Source: an uncultured Paraprevotella sp. (GTDB lineage Bacteria > Bacteroidota > Bacteroidia > Bacteroidales > Bacteroidaceae). Taken from it: a DNA stretch of 46,660 nucleotides. Below, in pieces: positions 9,287 through 18,814 of this stretch. A program made the translations under genes and the position numbers. Below the pieces are notes generated by a model. The model was not told where the DNA came from. It saw nothing but the letters and a program-made list of their open reading frames with translations, and ran no database searches. How positions within the stretch are numbered: position 1 is the stretch's first letter; the number at the start of each line of letters is the position of its first letter. Where the stretch lies: assembly GCA_944321565.1 (NCBI GenBank), contig CALULT010000021.1, positions 1 through 46,660 of the forward strand, in the 5' to 3' direction.

Positions 9287-10544
9287 TGTTATTGTATTTT
9301 GGTTTGATTCTTATGCTTAACCATGTGGCTACGCTCATGATGATGAAGGGCATGAACGGTATGTGGAAGCGCGCTTCGCCGTGTCCGAAAAACAGGAGTA
9401 CCGCAGTTCCTATCGTGACAATGCTTATGGGAAGAACCACGAATTGTGTTTCCCTCCTTTTCAGCAAAGATATGCAGCTCATGAAAAAGCAGATAATAAG
9501 CATGTAGTAATAGAACAGGTTATAGAGGGTGAGGGATTGGACTTTTGAAAGATATGGGAAGTCTGCAACCAACCTTTTCATGCTTAATTCTTCATACATG
9601 TAGTCTTTTTCCTCTTTGCCTGACAGGAACGTGCAGAAGTTCACATTGTCCGAAATATACGTTTTGGCCAATTTCAGGGGCATCTGTTTGAGATATTCCT
9701 GTGGGTTATGTTGCAGCCAGATGAAAAAGTTCTTTTTCCATAGATTATCTCTTTGGCCACAATCTGTTTGTTGCCCGTAATACATGGGATTGCCATTTGG
9801 AAAGAGTTTCAGGTTTTCACTGAGGTTTGGGTCGTTGTCCCATGAATATTGCATCAGTGCCATCCATCCGGTTTGGGCTTGGAACGTGAAATGTTTGATG
9901 CGAAGGAAGTTGATTCCTCCGATAAATATGATGCATGCCAAATATCCGGCGGTCAGATTGACGGCTTTTCTTTTTTCCTTTTTGAATAATAAGAAGATGA
10001 TGGCCGACAGGAGAAACACCATTCCCATCGGGCGGAACCAATTTCCTATGGCCATAAGGATTCCGCCGGACATAGCCTTTCGGTTTAATGCGCACAAGAT
10101 GCCCGCCAAACAGAAAAAGATGAAGGGCAGTTCGCTCAATGTAGAAGTGGATTCACCGTAATTTGCAGGATATAGCACGTAAATCAGCAAAGCCGTGAAA
10201 GCTGTTTTTTTGTTTACTGTCTTTTCTGTGATTTGATAAAGAAGCCAAGCCGTAGCACCTTTCATGAAGGAATAGAGGACGAGAAGCGGGGTGATGGATT
10301 TGAAAAGCCAAAGGGACAATGCAACAATGTTGATTGCCCCCAGGTTCCAAATGAATACATGTTCTTTGTATTGGAAAGCTGTAGGATAAGGTTCACCGGC
10401 TTCCAGACATTCTTTGGCAAGTCCTATATAGCCTTCGCTATCCGGATAAGGAGTGTATCCGAATATGTGCAAAATGATGAGTTGCAGCAGTGTGAATGCG
10501 GCAATAACCGATAAAACTATGGTATTTCTCTGTGCAACTGGCAT
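9246..10544 (-). CDS. GT-C type membrane glycosyltransferase (GT39/ArnT-like)
   Basis: A 432-residue integral membrane protein with about ten hydrophobic segments. The first outer loop carries [28 protein letters not shown], where the DSEGY acidic motif lies at the position of the catalytic/metal-binding acidic residue of GT-C enzymes such as PMT and ArnT. This fits transfer of a sugar from a polyprenyl-phosphate donor on the periplasmic face; donor and acceptor are unknown. The segment between about residues 220 and 320 is soluble and rich in aromatic residues. It lies 14 nt after yitT and its tail overlaps rdgB by 41 nt. It is the only gene of this run without an obvious housekeeping role, so it may be a later insertion. 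Confidence 0.6.
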   Translation of the reverse strand: MPVAQRNTIVLSVIAAFTLLQLIILHIFGYTPYPDSEGYIGLAKECLEAGEPYPTAFQYKEHVFIWNLGAINIVALSLWLFKSITPLLVLYSFMKGATAWLLYQITEKTVNKKTAFTALLIYVLYPANYGESTSTLSELPFIFFCLAGILCALNRKAMSGGILMAIGNWFRPMGMVFLLSAIIFLLFKKEKRKAVNLTAGYLACIIFIGGINFLRIKHFTFQAQTGWMALMQYSWDNDPNLSENLKLFPNGNPMYYGQQTDCGQRDNLWKKNFFIWLQHNPQEYLKQMPLKLAKTYISDNVNFCTFLSGKEEKDYMYEELSMKRLVADFPYLSKVQSLTLYNLFYYYMLIICFFMSCISLLKRRETQFVVLPISIVTIGTAVLLFFGHGEARFHIPFMPFIIMSVATWLSIRIKPKYNNNEEKISICHKQCP

Positions 10545-10558
10545 TTAGAAACAGATTC

Positions 10559-11449
10559 TTATTTGACTTTGATATGGTCAAATCCTTCGCCATACACTCC
10601 CACCACATTACTCTGCGATACGAAGGCATTGGAGTCTATGCGTTTGATGAGCCTGAATATTTCCACACTTTCCCTTCGCTTGGCCAACACGACCAGCACG
10701 TGTCGTGGTTCTTTGCTGTACCATCCTTCACCGTTCAATACGGTCACTCCACGGTCGAGTTGGTGGGTGATGGATTCTGCTATTTCCGCATATTTGTTTG
10801 AAATGATGAGGAATTGGACAGATTGTCGCACACTGTTCATATAATAATCCAATGCGACCATGGAAATAATCAATATGCAAAAACCGAATACGACTTTTGA
10901 GCCTTCATGGAACACCAGATAGCTGGATGAAACGATGGCCACATCGCAGAACATCAGGACACGTCCCAACGTGATGTCGCGGTATTTGTTGACGATGGCA
11001 GCGATAATATCCGTGCCTCCCGTGCTGCCGTTGCTTAAAAATACGATGGCGAGCCCGATGCCTTCCGCACATCCTCCAAGCACACAGGCCATGAATGTTT
11101 GGTCGCCCAGAATTTTGGGAAATTCACCATTGGCGTCCATGATAAGTTCTTGGAAAAAACCTAATTCAAAAGTAAGTGCTACGATACCCACGATTGTTTT
11201 GATGCAAAAGCGGAATCCTAATACCTTGATGGCTGCGACAAGTAGCAACATGTTGACCAAGAAATAGGTGTATTGCACTTTGAAACCTGTGGCATAGAAA
11301 ATGATGGCTGCCACGCCGGCTAGTCCGCCTGTGGTGATTTGATACGGCAAGACAAAGAGTGTGAACCCAATGGCATAAAGTGTCAGTCCGAAGATAATGC
11401 CAAGGTAATCTTTACTTTCTTGCCATATTTCAGCTTTTGTATATTTCAT
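10559..11449 (-). CDS. YitT-family membrane protein (DUF161 plus DUF2179)
   Basis: The 296-residue protein has five to six hydrophobic segments in the first 200 residues, including ITTGGLAGVAAIIFYATG near 37-54 and FLSNGSTGGTDIIAAIVNKYRDI near 137-159. These are the glycine-rich YitT repeats. A soluble C-terminal DUF2179 domain follows (FLIISNKYAEIAESITHQLDRGVTVLNGEGWYS ... EIFRLIKRIDSNAFVSQSNVVGVYGEGFD). The family is widespread and its substrate is unestablished. It lies 74 nt downstream of leuS, separated by a strong hairpin at 11471-11509 that could reduce read-through or protect the transcript ends. Confidence 0.88.
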   Translation of the reverse strand: MKYTKAEIWQESKDYLGIIFGLTLYAIGFTLFVLPYQITTGGLAGVAAIIFYATGFKVQYTYFLVNMLLLVAAIKVLGFRFCIKTIVGIVALTFELGFFQELIMDANGEFPKILGDQTFMACVLGGCAEGIGLAIVFLSNGSTGGTDIIAAIVNKYRDITLGRVLMFCDVAIVSSSYLVFHEGSKVVFGFCILIISMVALDYYMNSVRQSVQFLIISNKYAEIAESITHQLDRGVTVLNGEGWYSKEPRHVLVVLAKRRESVEIFRLIKRIDSNAFVSQSNVVGVYGEGFDHIKVK

Positions 11450-11470
11450 GACTGTTCCTTTTTAATATAT

Positions 11471-11509
11471 AATGCAACCATAGGAAACTTCTGTTCCTAT
11501 GGTCGCATT
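11471..11509 (-). promoter_or_regulatory. Long hairpin between leuS and yitT
   Basis: Arms 11471-11486 and 11494-11509 pair over 16 bp with one mismatch (G-U on the minus-strand RNA) and a 7-nt loop. No T-run follows on either strand, so this is not a standard terminator. An attenuator or mRNA-processing/stabilising hairpin is possible. Confidence 0.55.
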
Positions 11510-11523
11510 TGATTATGTGGTTG

Positions 11524-14361
11524 TTATTTCAATACGATGTTCACGATGCGTTTAGGCACGATGATGACTTTGACGATTTGCTTGCCCTCGATGTATTTTT
11601 GGCTCTGTTCGTCGGCCAACACCGTCTTTTCGATGGAACTGTTGTCCGCATCCGTTGGGAAATCCATCGTGAAGCGCGTTTTTCCGTTGAAGGAGATGCT
11701 CAGTTTTATGGTGTCTTCCGTCAGGTATGCTTCGTCCCATTCGGGCCATTCGGCATCGCACACGCTGCTGTCTTCGCCCAACGCATGCCACAGTTCTTCG
11801 GCAATGTGCGGGGCAAAGGGTGCCATCAGGATAACCAGTGTGCGCAGGATGTCTTTGTTGTGGCATTTCTGCCCGGAAAGCTCGTTCACGCAAATCATGA
11901 ATGCACTGATGGACGTGTTGTAGGAAAACGCTTCGATGTCGGCTGTCACTTTCTTGATGAGCTTGTGCAGCGATTTCAGCGCGTCTTTTCCCGCTTCGCC
12001 TTCCTCTGGAAGGAAGTTGCCCGTGCGGTCATAGAACAAAGCCCAAAATCTTTTCAGGAAACGATGGCAACCGTCTATGCCGTTCGTGTCCCAAGGTTTG
12101 CTCTGTTCCACCGGACCGAGGAACATTTCATACAGGCGGAGCGTGTCGGCACCGAACTTCTCCACAATCATGTCGGGGTTCACCACGTTGAACATGCTTT
12201 TGCTCATCTTTTCGATGGCCCAGCCGCAGACGTATTTCCCGTCTTCCAAGATGAATTCCGCGTTTTCGTATTCCGGACGCCACTTGCGGAAGGCATCGAT
12301 GTCCAACACATCGCCTGAGACAATGTTCACGTCCACGTGCAATGGTGTGGTGTCGTATTGGTCTTTCAGGTTCAGCGACACGAAAGTGTTGGTGTCCTTG
12401 ATGCGATAGACGAAGTTGCTGCGGCCTTGTATCATTCCTTGGTTGATGAGTTTCTGGAACGGTTCTTCCGTGCAGCTGTATCCGTAGTCGTGCAGGAATT
12501 TGTTCCAGAAACGGCTGTAAATCAAGTGTCCCGTGGCATGTTCCGTTCCACCCACGTATAAGTCCACATTTTGCCAGTAGGCATCAATGTCTTTGTCCAC
12601 CAGGGCTTTGTCGTTTTTCGGGTCCATGTATCTCAGGTAGTAGGCTGAACTTCCGGCAAATCCCGGCATGGTGTTCAGTTCGAGCGGGAAAACGGTTTCA
12701 TGGTCTATCCGCGAATTGTCCGTCACGCAGCGGTTCACCGTGTCCCAAGCCCAGCGGGTGGCATGTCCTAATGGCGGTTCGCCACTTTCCGTAGGCAGGA
12801 ATTTGCTGACTTCCGGCAGTTCCAGTGGCAAGCATTCTTCCGGAATCATGTAGGGCATGCCGTTTTTGTAATACACAGGGAACGGTTCGCCCCAATAGCG
12901 TTGGCGGCTGAAGATGGCGTCGCGCAGGCGGTAGTTCACTTTTACTCGTCCTAGCTGGTGTTCTTCCACGTATTTTTTCGTGGCGGCGATGGCCTCCTTG
13001 ATGGTCAGCCCGTTCAGTGAGAAGTCAATGTAGGGCTTCACATCGGCGCGTGGCGAGTTGGTGACGATACCCTCTTTGGCATCGAAACTCTCTTCGCTCA
13101 CGTCGCAACCTTCCACCAACGGGATGATGGGCAGGTTGAAGTGTTTGGCAAAAGCATAGTCGCGGCTGTCGTGTGCGGGGACGGCCATAATGGCTCCTGT
13201 GCCGTAACCGGCCAGCACGTAGTCGCTGATCCAGATGGGGATGGCCTCGCCTGTGAATGGATTGATGGCATACGAGCCGGAGAACACGCCCGTCACGCGG
13301 CGGTCGGCAATGCGTTCGCGTTCCGTACGCTTTTTGGTGGCATCCAAGTAGGCATCCACTGCAGCCTGCTGTTCCGCCGTGGTCACTTCGGGCACCAGTT
13401 CGCTTTCGGGGGCCAACACCATGAAAGTCACGCCGAACATCGTGTCGGCGCGGGTAGTGAAGATGGTGAACGACTTGTCGCTGTCTTTCACCTTGAAGAC
13501 CACTTCCGTGCCTTCCGAGCGGCCAATCCAGTTGCGTTGCGTTTCTTTCAATGAGTCTGTCCAGTCAATGGTTTCCAACCCGTCCAGCAAACGTTGTGCA
13601 TAGGCACTTACACGCAGGCACCATTGCCGCATTTTCTTTTGTACGACCGGATAGCCGCCACGTTCACTCACGCCGTCCACCACTTCGTCGTTGGCCAGCA
13701 CCGTGCCCAGTTTCGGGCACCAATTCACCATCGTTTCGCCCAAATAGGCGATGCGGTAGTTCATCAGCGTTTCCTGTTGCTGCTTTTCGTCCATGGCATT
13801 CCAAGCATCAGCCGTGAAGTCCAGTTCCTCCGAGCAAGCCACGTCCAAGCTTTCTGTTCCCGTCTTTGTGAGCTTTTCGATGAGTTCTTCGATGGGACGC
13901 GCTTGTTGGCGTTTATTATCGTAGTAGCTGTTGAACATTTTTTGGAAAGCCCATTGCGTCCAATGATAGTAAGCCGGGTCGCAAGTGCGCACTTCCCGGT
14001 CCCAGTCAAAACTGAAACCTATTTTGTCCAATTGTTCCCGGTAGCGTTCGATGTTGGCTGACGTGGTGATGGCCGGGTGTTGTCCCGTCTGTATGGCATA
14101 TTGTTCGGCGGGAAGTCCATAAGCATCATATCCCATAGGGTTCAGCACGTTGAATCCCTGTAGGCGTTTATATCGTGCATAGATGTCCGAGGCGATGTAG
14201 CCTAGCGGATGTCCTACGTGAAGTCCTGCCCCGCTGGGGTAAGGGAACATGTTCAGCACGTAGAATTTCTTTTTGTCCTTGTTTTCCGTGACTTTGTAGG
14301 TCTGGTGTTCCACCCAGTATTTCTGCCATTTCGGCTCGATTTCCCTGAAGTTGTATTCCAT
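11524..14361 (-). CDS. leuS: Leucyl-tRNA synthetase
   Basis: LeuRS charges tRNA-Leu in the cytoplasm. At 945 residues it has the class I signature HVGH at residues 48-51 ([17 protein letters not shown]) and KMSKS at about residue 715 (EKMSKSMFN). The editing insertion lies between, with [12 protein letters not shown] and the [16 protein letters not shown] segment. The C-terminal anticodon-binding part ([27 protein letters not shown]) is complete. The gene follows the flavin reductase gene by 79 nt on the same strand. No clear promoter box was found in that gap, so transcription may come from the promoter at 15003-15033. Confidence 0.97.
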   Translation of the reverse strand: MEYNFREIEPKWQKYWVEHQTYKVTENKDKKKFYVLNMFPYPSGAGLHVGHPLGYIASDIYARYKRLQGFNVLNPMGYDAYGLPAEQYAIQTGQHPAITTSANIERYREQLDKIGFSFDWDREVRTCDPAYYHWTQWAFQKMFNSYYDNKRQQARPIEELIEKLTKTGTESLDVACSEELDFTADAWNAMDEKQQQETLMNYRIAYLGETMVNWCPKLGTVLANDEVVDGVSERGGYPVVQKKMRQWCLRVSAYAQRLLDGLETIDWTDSLKETQRNWIGRSEGTEVVFKVKDSDKSFTIFTTRADTMFGVTFMVLAPESELVPEVTTAEQQAAVDAYLDATKKRTERERIADRRVTGVFSGSYAINPFTGEAIPIWISDYVLAGYGTGAIMAVPAHDSRDYAFAKHFNLPIIPLVEGCDVSEESFDAKEGIVTNSPRADVKPYIDFSLNGLTIKEAIAATKKYVEEHQLGRVKVNYRLRDAIFSRQRYWGEPFPVYYKNGMPYMIPEECLPLELPEVSKFLPTESGEPPLGHATRWAWDTVNRCVTDNSRIDHETVFPLELNTMPGFAGSSAYYLRYMDPKNDKALVDKDIDAYWQNVDLYVGGTEHATGHLIYSRFWNKFLHDYGYSCTEEPFQKLINQGMIQGRSNFVYRIKDTNTFVSLNLKDQYDTTPLHVDVNIVSGDVLDIDAFRKWRPEYENAEFILEDGKYVCGWAIEKMSKSMFNVVNPDMIVEKFGADTLRLYEMFLGPVEQSKPWDTNGIDGCHRFLKRFWALFYDRTGNFLPEEGEAGKDALKSLHKLIKKVTADIEAFSYNTSISAFMICVNELSGQKCHNKDILRTLVILMAPFAPHIAEELWHALGEDSSVCDAEWPEWDEAYLTEDTIKLSISFNGKTRFTMDFPTDADNSSIEKTVLADEQSQKYIEGKQIVKVIIVPKRIVNIVLK

Positions 14362-14440
14362 TTTATTTTAAATAGATTTATTTTTTTCTATTATTTGAAA
14401 TATAAGATGATAATGTATTGTTCATTTTTTGATAACTCCC

Positions 14441-14965
14441 CTATTCTGCATTTCCCTGTATGAAAGCTTCCGTGATTTCCACCACATACATTTTGTGCAT
14501 TCCGCCATGTGTGCCATACCATTTGTCGATGAGTGAGGGGTCGGAAAATGCTTCCGGTTTTAAGTCATCGGAATATAGTTTTTTACCGACAAGCGTGAGC
14601 CTTGCTTGTTCAAAAGCTACTCCCCTGCCTTCTACCACGGGTATGGGGCGCAGCCCGCTTTCAACAGTCTTGTTCACATCCCGTCCCGATTTTGAACCGC
14701 AAAGCTGGTAAATCTTGCGGGCTTCTTCCGAATCACCTAAGAAAGAAAGCGTCATGAAGTCGTTTTGCTCCGAAAATCCGAACGTGTAACGTTCCGGACG
14801 GATGAAGACGAAAGCCACGGGTTTGTTCCACAACCACCCGATTCCGCCCCACGAGGCGGTCATCATATTATAATGGTCTGGTTTTCCTGCACAGACAATC
14901 ATCCATTCCTTGCTGATGGTTTCGAAAAAATTCTCTTTAAGCTGAGATATTTCTACCTTATTCAT
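14441..14965 (-). CDS. Flavin reductase-like (FMN-binding split-barrel) protein
   Basis: The 174-residue protein has the split-barrel layout of the flavin-reductase-like family: WMIVCAGKPDHYNMMTASWGGIGWLWNKPVAFVFIRPERYT near 21-61, FMTLSFLGDSEEARKIYQLCGSKSGRDVNK, and the C-terminal HGGMHKMYVVEITEAFIQ. NMMTASWGG is at the usual FMN-contacting position. Such proteins reduce flavin with NAD(P)H or bind FMN for unknown electron donors; its partner is unknown. It is the first gene of the leftward run and has a near-consensus promoter 38-68 nt upstream. Confidence 0.85.
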   Translation of the reverse strand: MNKVEISQLKENFFETISKEWMIVCAGKPDHYNMMTASWGGIGWLWNKPVAFVFIRPERYTFGFSEQNDFMTLSFLGDSEEARKIYQLCGSKSGRDVNKTVESGLRPIPVVEGRGVAFEQARLTLVGKKLYSDDLKPEAFSDPSLIDKWYGTHGGMHKMYVVEITEAFIQGNAE

Positions 14966-15002
14966 CTTGTTTTCTGTTTTCTTCTTTTATTATAATAAGG
15001 TG

Positions 15003-15033
15003 CAAAGATAATGCAAACCGAGTGCAGGACAAA
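15003..15033 (-). promoter_or_regulatory. Near-consensus promoter TTTG-N19-TATCTTTG
   Basis: On the minus strand TTTG (15033-15030) and TATCTTTG (15010-15003) are exactly 19 nt apart, the textbook Bacteroides spacing. Transcription would start near 14996 and lead into the flavin reductase gene and probably leuS. It sits in a larger inverted-repeat block (15004-15077). Confidence 0.75.
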
Positions 15034-15077
15034 ATAAACTCGTTTATTTTTCATGCCGAGGTGCCGCTTATCTTACA
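15004..15077. repeat. Inverted-repeat block carrying the flavin reductase promoter
   Basis: AAGATAA at 15005-15011 is complementary to TTATCTT at 15069-15075, and inside the block AAAATAAAC and GTTTATTTT form a 9-bp stem with a 2-nt loop (about 15031-15050). The same kind of block is, from memory, frequent upstream of genes in Bacteroidales genomes; that could not be checked here. The -33 box lies in the central stem. Confidence 0.5.
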
Positions 15078-15178
15078 GGTAAAAAGATATAGTTGTTAAG
15101 AAACCGTGAAGTTTTCTTTGGATTACTTGACGTAAATCAAGAAAAAAAGGGGAAAAGGGAAGATTGTGGGGAAGAGTA

Positions 15179-15208
15179 TTTGGATTTGTGGATTATTCCA
15201 TAACTTTG
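15179..15208 (+). promoter_or_regulatory. Plus-strand promoter TTTG-N18-TAACTTTG of a candidate sRNA
   Basis: TTTG at 15179-15182 and TAACTTTG at 15201-15208 are 18 nt apart. The nearest downstream gene, mutS, starts 390 nt away and has its own -7 box, while a strong terminator intervenes at 15414-15455. The promoter therefore appears to serve a short transcript. Confidence 0.6.
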
Positions 15209-15213
15209 CAGTG

Positions 15214-15455
15214 TCTTTTGGAAAAAGAGAGACGATATATAGGCGTCGTGAGACGCGGAAAGAAAAATTTGGGTATTAGTTAAAGGTAAATAAGATTGTG
15301 ACAGAATTAGCGTAAGCACGAAACTACGTGATGTAGTGGTTAATAGAAAGAGCAGAAAAATAGTTCGTTTATTGTTTTTGAAAAGATTTTTGAGAGATTA
15401 AAGATTTGATTGTCGGGGCTTTCCTCTTGTGACTTGAGGGTCGTCCCGTTTTTTT
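15214..15455 (+). ncRNA. Candidate small RNA (about 240 nt) upstream of mutS
   Basis: A transcript from the promoter at 15179-15208 to the terminator at 15414-15455 would be about 240 nt. No convincing open frame lies within it on the plus strand. It contains discrete hairpins: TCTTTT/AAAAAGA near the 5' end, GCGTC-GTGA-GACGC (15243-15256, a GNRA-type loop) and ACTAC-GTGAT-GTAGT (15323-15337). Size and structure would suit a regulatory RNA. A 6S-like RNA is one possibility, but I could not build the long closing stem with a central bubble, so I do not assign it. An untranslated leader of mutS is the main alternative, made less likely by the terminator. Confidence 0.45.
15414..15455 (+). terminator. 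Rho-independent terminator of the candidate sRNA
   Basis: CGGGGC (15414-15419) pairs with GTCCCG (15443-15448, one G-U), enclosing a second stem CCTC/GAGG. Seven T follow directly (15449-15455). Confidence 0.65.
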
Positions 15456-15560
15456 GTGCCCATAAAATCCAGCAAAAGTTTTCAAAGCCTGAAATTTTTC
15501 TTGGTGTGGTGAAGGCGGGTGAAAAACGGGAGTGGCTTGTTTCAAATCAAAAATTAATTG

Positions 15561-15568
15561 TATTTTTG
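15561..15568 (+). promoter_or_regulatory. -7 box (TATTTTTG) of mutS
   Basis: TAttTTTG lies 28 nt before the mutS ATG. A partial -33 (CTTG at 15536-15539) stands 21 nt upstream. AAGGAG near 15581 is an uncommon Shine-Dalgarno-like sequence for this group. Confidence 0.5.
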
Positions 15569-15596
15569 TGTCTGAAATAAAAAGGAGTTTGGAATT

Positions 15597-18218
15597 ATGG
15601 CGAAAGAAGGGTTGACCCCGATGATGAAGCAGTTTTACGACCTGAAAGCCAAGCATCCGGATGCAATCATGTTGTTCCGGTGTGGAGACTTTTATGAAAC
15701 GTATTGCGAGGATGCGGTGGTAGCTTCCGAGATATTGGGCATTACCCTTACTAAGCGTAACAACGGGGGAAAAAACGGTGAGCCGGTGGAGATGGCCGGT
15801 TTTCCATATCATGCCTTGGATACTTATCTGCCTAAGTTGATTCGTGCGGGGCGGCGCGTGGCGATATGCGACCAGTTGGAAGACCCGAAACTCACTAAGA
15901 CGTTAGTGAAGCGGGGCATCACGGAACTGGTGACACCCGGCGTGGCGATGAACGACAATGTGTTGAGCAACAAGGAGAACAATTTCTTGGCTGCCGTGCA
16001 TTTCGGGAAAAATAATGTGGGTGTGGCTTTCTTAGACATCAGCACGGGAGAATTTCTCACAGCAGAGGGAACGACCGAATATATAGATAAGCTTTTGGGC
16101 AATTTTTCACCCAAGGAAGTGCTTTTTGAGCGCGGGAAGCGCGGACAATTCGAAGGCTGTTTCGGCACGAAGTTTTTCACGTTCGAACTGGATGATTGGG
16201 TGTTTTCCGAGCGTACGGCCACGGAAAAATTGCTCAGGCATTTTGAGGTAAAGAACCTGAAAGGTTTCGGCATTGACCATCTCAAGTGTGGTATTGTGGC
16301 TTCGGGTGTCATCCTGCAGTATTTGGAGATGACGCAGCATAGCCAGATAGGGCACATCACTTCCATTTCGCGGATAGAAGAGGAACGTTATGTGCGTTTG
16401 GATAAATTTACTGTGCGCAATTTGGAACTGATTGTGCCGTTGGCTGATGGCGGAAAGTCACTTCTGAGTGTGATAGACCATACGATTACTCCTATGGGTG
16501 CGCGGTTGTTGCGGCGTTGGCTGTTGTTTCCGTTGCGGGATGAAAAGAGCGTCAACGAGCGGCTTGACGTGGTGGATTATTTTTTTCGCGAACCTGAGTT
16601 TAAGGAACTGATAGACGGGCAGCTGCACCTGATGGGCGACTTGGAGCGCATCATTTCCAAAGTGTCCGTGGGGAGGGTTTCCCCGCGTGATGTGGTGCAG
16701 CTGAAAACAGCTCTTCAGGCGATAGAACCAATTAAGGCAGCCTGTGAGCATACTAAGGATGAGACGCTCAGACGGATAGGGGGGCAGTTGAATCTCTGTG
16801 CTTCCATCCGTGACCGTATCGCCCGCGAAATTCAGGACGATCCGCCTTTGTTGGTCAACAAGGGAGGGGTAATTGCCGATGGGGTGAATGCGGAACTGGA
16901 CGAATTGCGCCACATCGCTTTTGAGGGAAAGGATTATTTGTTGCAAATTCAAAAGCGGGAAACGGAGCGTACCGGCATTCCGAGCTTGAAGATAGCGTAT
17001 AACAATGTGTTTGGTTATTATCTGGAAGTGCGCAACGCACATAAAGACAAAGTGCCGGCCGACTGGATACGCAAACAGACGTTGGTAAACGCTGAACGGT
17101 ATATCACTCAGGAACTGAAGGAATACGAAGAAAAAATCATGGGGGCGCAGGACAAAATCCTGGTGCTTGAAACCAAACTGTATAACGAGTTGGTGTTGGC
17201 TTTGGCCGAGTTCACACCTTCTATACAGATTAATGCCAATTTATTGGCACGTTTGGACTGTCTGTTGTCGTTTGCCCAGGCCGCACAGGAGAATCGTTAC
17301 ATTCGTCCGGTCATTGCGGACGACGATGTGCTCGACATTCGGCAAGGACGCCATCCGGTGATTGAAAAGGAACTTCCTGCGGGAGAGCAATATATTGCCA
17401 ATGACGTGTGTCTGGATACCGAGAAACAGCAAATCATCATTATTACGGGACCGAACATGGCCGGTAAGTCTGCCCTGTTGCGCCAGACTGCCCTTATCAC
17501 ACTCATGGCTCAGGTGGGTTGTTTCGTGCCGGCGGAATCGGCACATATAGGCTTGGTGGACAAGATTTTCACGCGCGTAGGAGCCAGTGACAACATTTCG
17601 ATGGGGGAGAGCACGTTCATGGTGGAAATGAACGAGGCGGCCAACATCCTGAACAACATATCCTCGCGTAGCCTTGTGCTCTTTGATGAGCTGGGACGCG
17701 GTACTTCGACGTACGACGGCATCAGCATCGCCTGGGCCATCGTGGAGTATATCCACGAAAACAAGAAAGGGCGGGCACGGACGCTCTTTGCCACGCACTA
17801 TCATGAACTGAACGAAATGGAGAAACTTTATCCGCGTGTCAAGAACTATAACGTGTCCGTCAAGGAGGTGGACGGAAGGGTCATTTTCCTGCGCAAGCTG
17901 GAGCGGGGCGGCAGCGAGCATTCCTTCGGCATCCATGTGGCCAAGCTGGCCGGCATGCCCAAAAGCATCGTGTCGCGTGCGGAATCCGTCTTGAAGGATT
18001 TGGAGTCGGCCAACAGCAAGGATGTGATGAAGAACACCCGGGGGGCAAAGAAAGCCATTCCGGCAGGCGGCGGGGTGCAACTCAGCTTTTTCCAACTGGA
18101 CGACCCCGTGCTGTGCCAAATCCGCGACGAGATCCTGCATTTGGATATCAATAACCTGACACCTATGGAGGCATTGAACAAGCTGAACGACATCAAACAT
18201 ATCGTGACGGGCAAGTGA
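15597..18218 (+). CDS. mutS: DNA mismatch repair protein MutS
   Basis: MutS recognises mismatches and small loops and recruits MutL. The 873-residue product has the full order: mismatch-binding domain with the FYE motif ([10 protein letters not shown] near residue 37-44), connector, lever/clamp domains, and the ATPase with Walker [14 protein letters not shown] at about 618-630, [12 protein letters not shown], Walker [17 protein letters not shown], and FATHYHEL. The C-terminal helical tail ends HIVTGK. Length is normal and no residue looks missing. It is followed 29 nt later by the truncated rhuM gene on the same strand. Confidence 0.97.
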   Translation: MAKEGLTPMMKQFYDLKAKHPDAIMLFRCGDFYETYCEDAVVASEILGITLTKRNNGGKNGEPVEMAGFPYHALDTYLPKLIRAGRRVAICDQLEDPKLTKTLVKRGITELVTPGVAMNDNVLSNKENNFLAAVHFGKNNVGVAFLDISTGEFLTAEGTTEYIDKLLGNFSPKEVLFERGKRGQFEGCFGTKFFTFELDDWVFSERTATEKLLRHFEVKNLKGFGIDHLKCGIVASGVILQYLEMTQHSQIGHITSISRIEEERYVRLDKFTVRNLELIVPLADGGKSLLSVIDHTITPMGARLLRRWLLFPLRDEKSVNERLDVVDYFFREPEFKELIDGQLHLMGDLERIISKVSVGRVSPRDVVQLKTALQAIEPIKAACEHTKDETLRRIGGQLNLCASIRDRIAREIQDDPPLLVNKGGVIADGVNAELDELRHIAFEGKDYLLQIQKRETERTGIPSLKIAYNNVFGYYLEVRNAHKDKVPADWIRKQTLVNAERYITQELKEYEEKIMGAQDKILVLETKLYNELVLALAEFTPSIQINANLLARLDCLLSFAQAAQENRYIRPVIADDDVLDIRQGRHPVIEKELPAGEQYIANDVCLDTEKQQIIIITGPNMAGKSALLRQTALITLMAQVGCFVPAESAHIGLVDKIFTRVGASDNISMGESTFMVEMNEAANILNNISSRSLVLFDELGRGTSTYDGISIAWAIVEYIHENKKGRARTLFATHYHELNEMEKLYPRVKNYNVSVKEVDGRVIFLRKLERGGSEHSFGIHVAKLAGMPKSIVSRAESVLKDLESANSKDVMKNTRGAKKAIPAGGGVQLSFFQLDDPVLCQIRDEILHLDINNLTPMEALNKLNDIKHIVTGK

Positions 18219-18247
18219 CGCCATAATAAAAAGGAGGAATAAAAATC

Positions 18248-18751
18248 ATGGCCTACGAGATACAGTTTCTGCTTTACAGCATGCCGGACGAAGACGGCAA
18301 GGTGCAGGTCGTCATCAAAGATGAAACGATATGGTGTACCCAAAAGGCGATGGCGCGACTTTTTGGAGTTGACAAATCAGGCATTAGCCGTCATATAGCT
18401 AACATATATAAAGACGGTGAGTTGTCTCCTGATACGACGGTTGCAAAAATTGCAACCGTTGTGAACAGAGGCATAAGAGGAAAGGTAGAAGAATTAGTTG
18501 ACTTCTATAATCTAGATATGATTATTTCCGTTGGTTATCGCGTAAATTCCGCAAAGGCGACCCGTTTTCGCCAGTGGGCGACAAAGATACTCAATGAGTA
18601 TATCCGCAAAGGCTTTGTGCTGGACGATGACAGGCTGAAGCAGGGAACGGCCGTGTTCGGGAAAGACTATTTCCGTGAATTGCTTGAAAGGGTACGTTCT
18701 ATCCGGGCGAGCGAACGGCGCATCTGGCAACTAAACCTGCAAATAGCATGA
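18248..18751 (+). pseudogene. RhuM-family protein, N-terminal half only
   Basis: The 167 residues match the start of RhuM-type (Fic/DOC-associated) proteins: VQVVIKDETIWCTQKAMARLFGVDKSGISRHI, DFYNLDMIISVGYRVNSAKATRFRQWATKILNEYI and GKDYFRELLERVRSIRASERRIWQ. Intact members are about 330 residues; this one ends a few codons after RIWQ with the unrelated LNLQIA and no C-terminal half is found in the 63 nt downstream, so it is a fragment. RhuM proteins are scattered accessory genes of unclear function, often near mobile DNA. AAGGAGG at 18231-18237 gives it an unusually strong ribosome-binding site for this group. The central part is more AT-rich than mutS or the M20 gene around it, in line with lateral origin. 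Confidence 0.75.
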
Positions 18752-18814
18752 GATGAAGGTCGCTTCCTAAGGATGAGGTAATTCTGTAAGAATCTGACAT
18801 AAGTTTAAAATATC

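Noticed and set aside
15214-15455. Assigning the candidate RNA as 6S RNA
   Set aside because: I could not draw the long closing stem with central bubble; the identity stays open.
15137-15812. Minus-strand frames of 60 and 147 codons around the candidate sRNA and the mutS start
   Set aside because: One lies antisense to the sRNA candidate and the other partly to mutS; neither has recognisable motifs.
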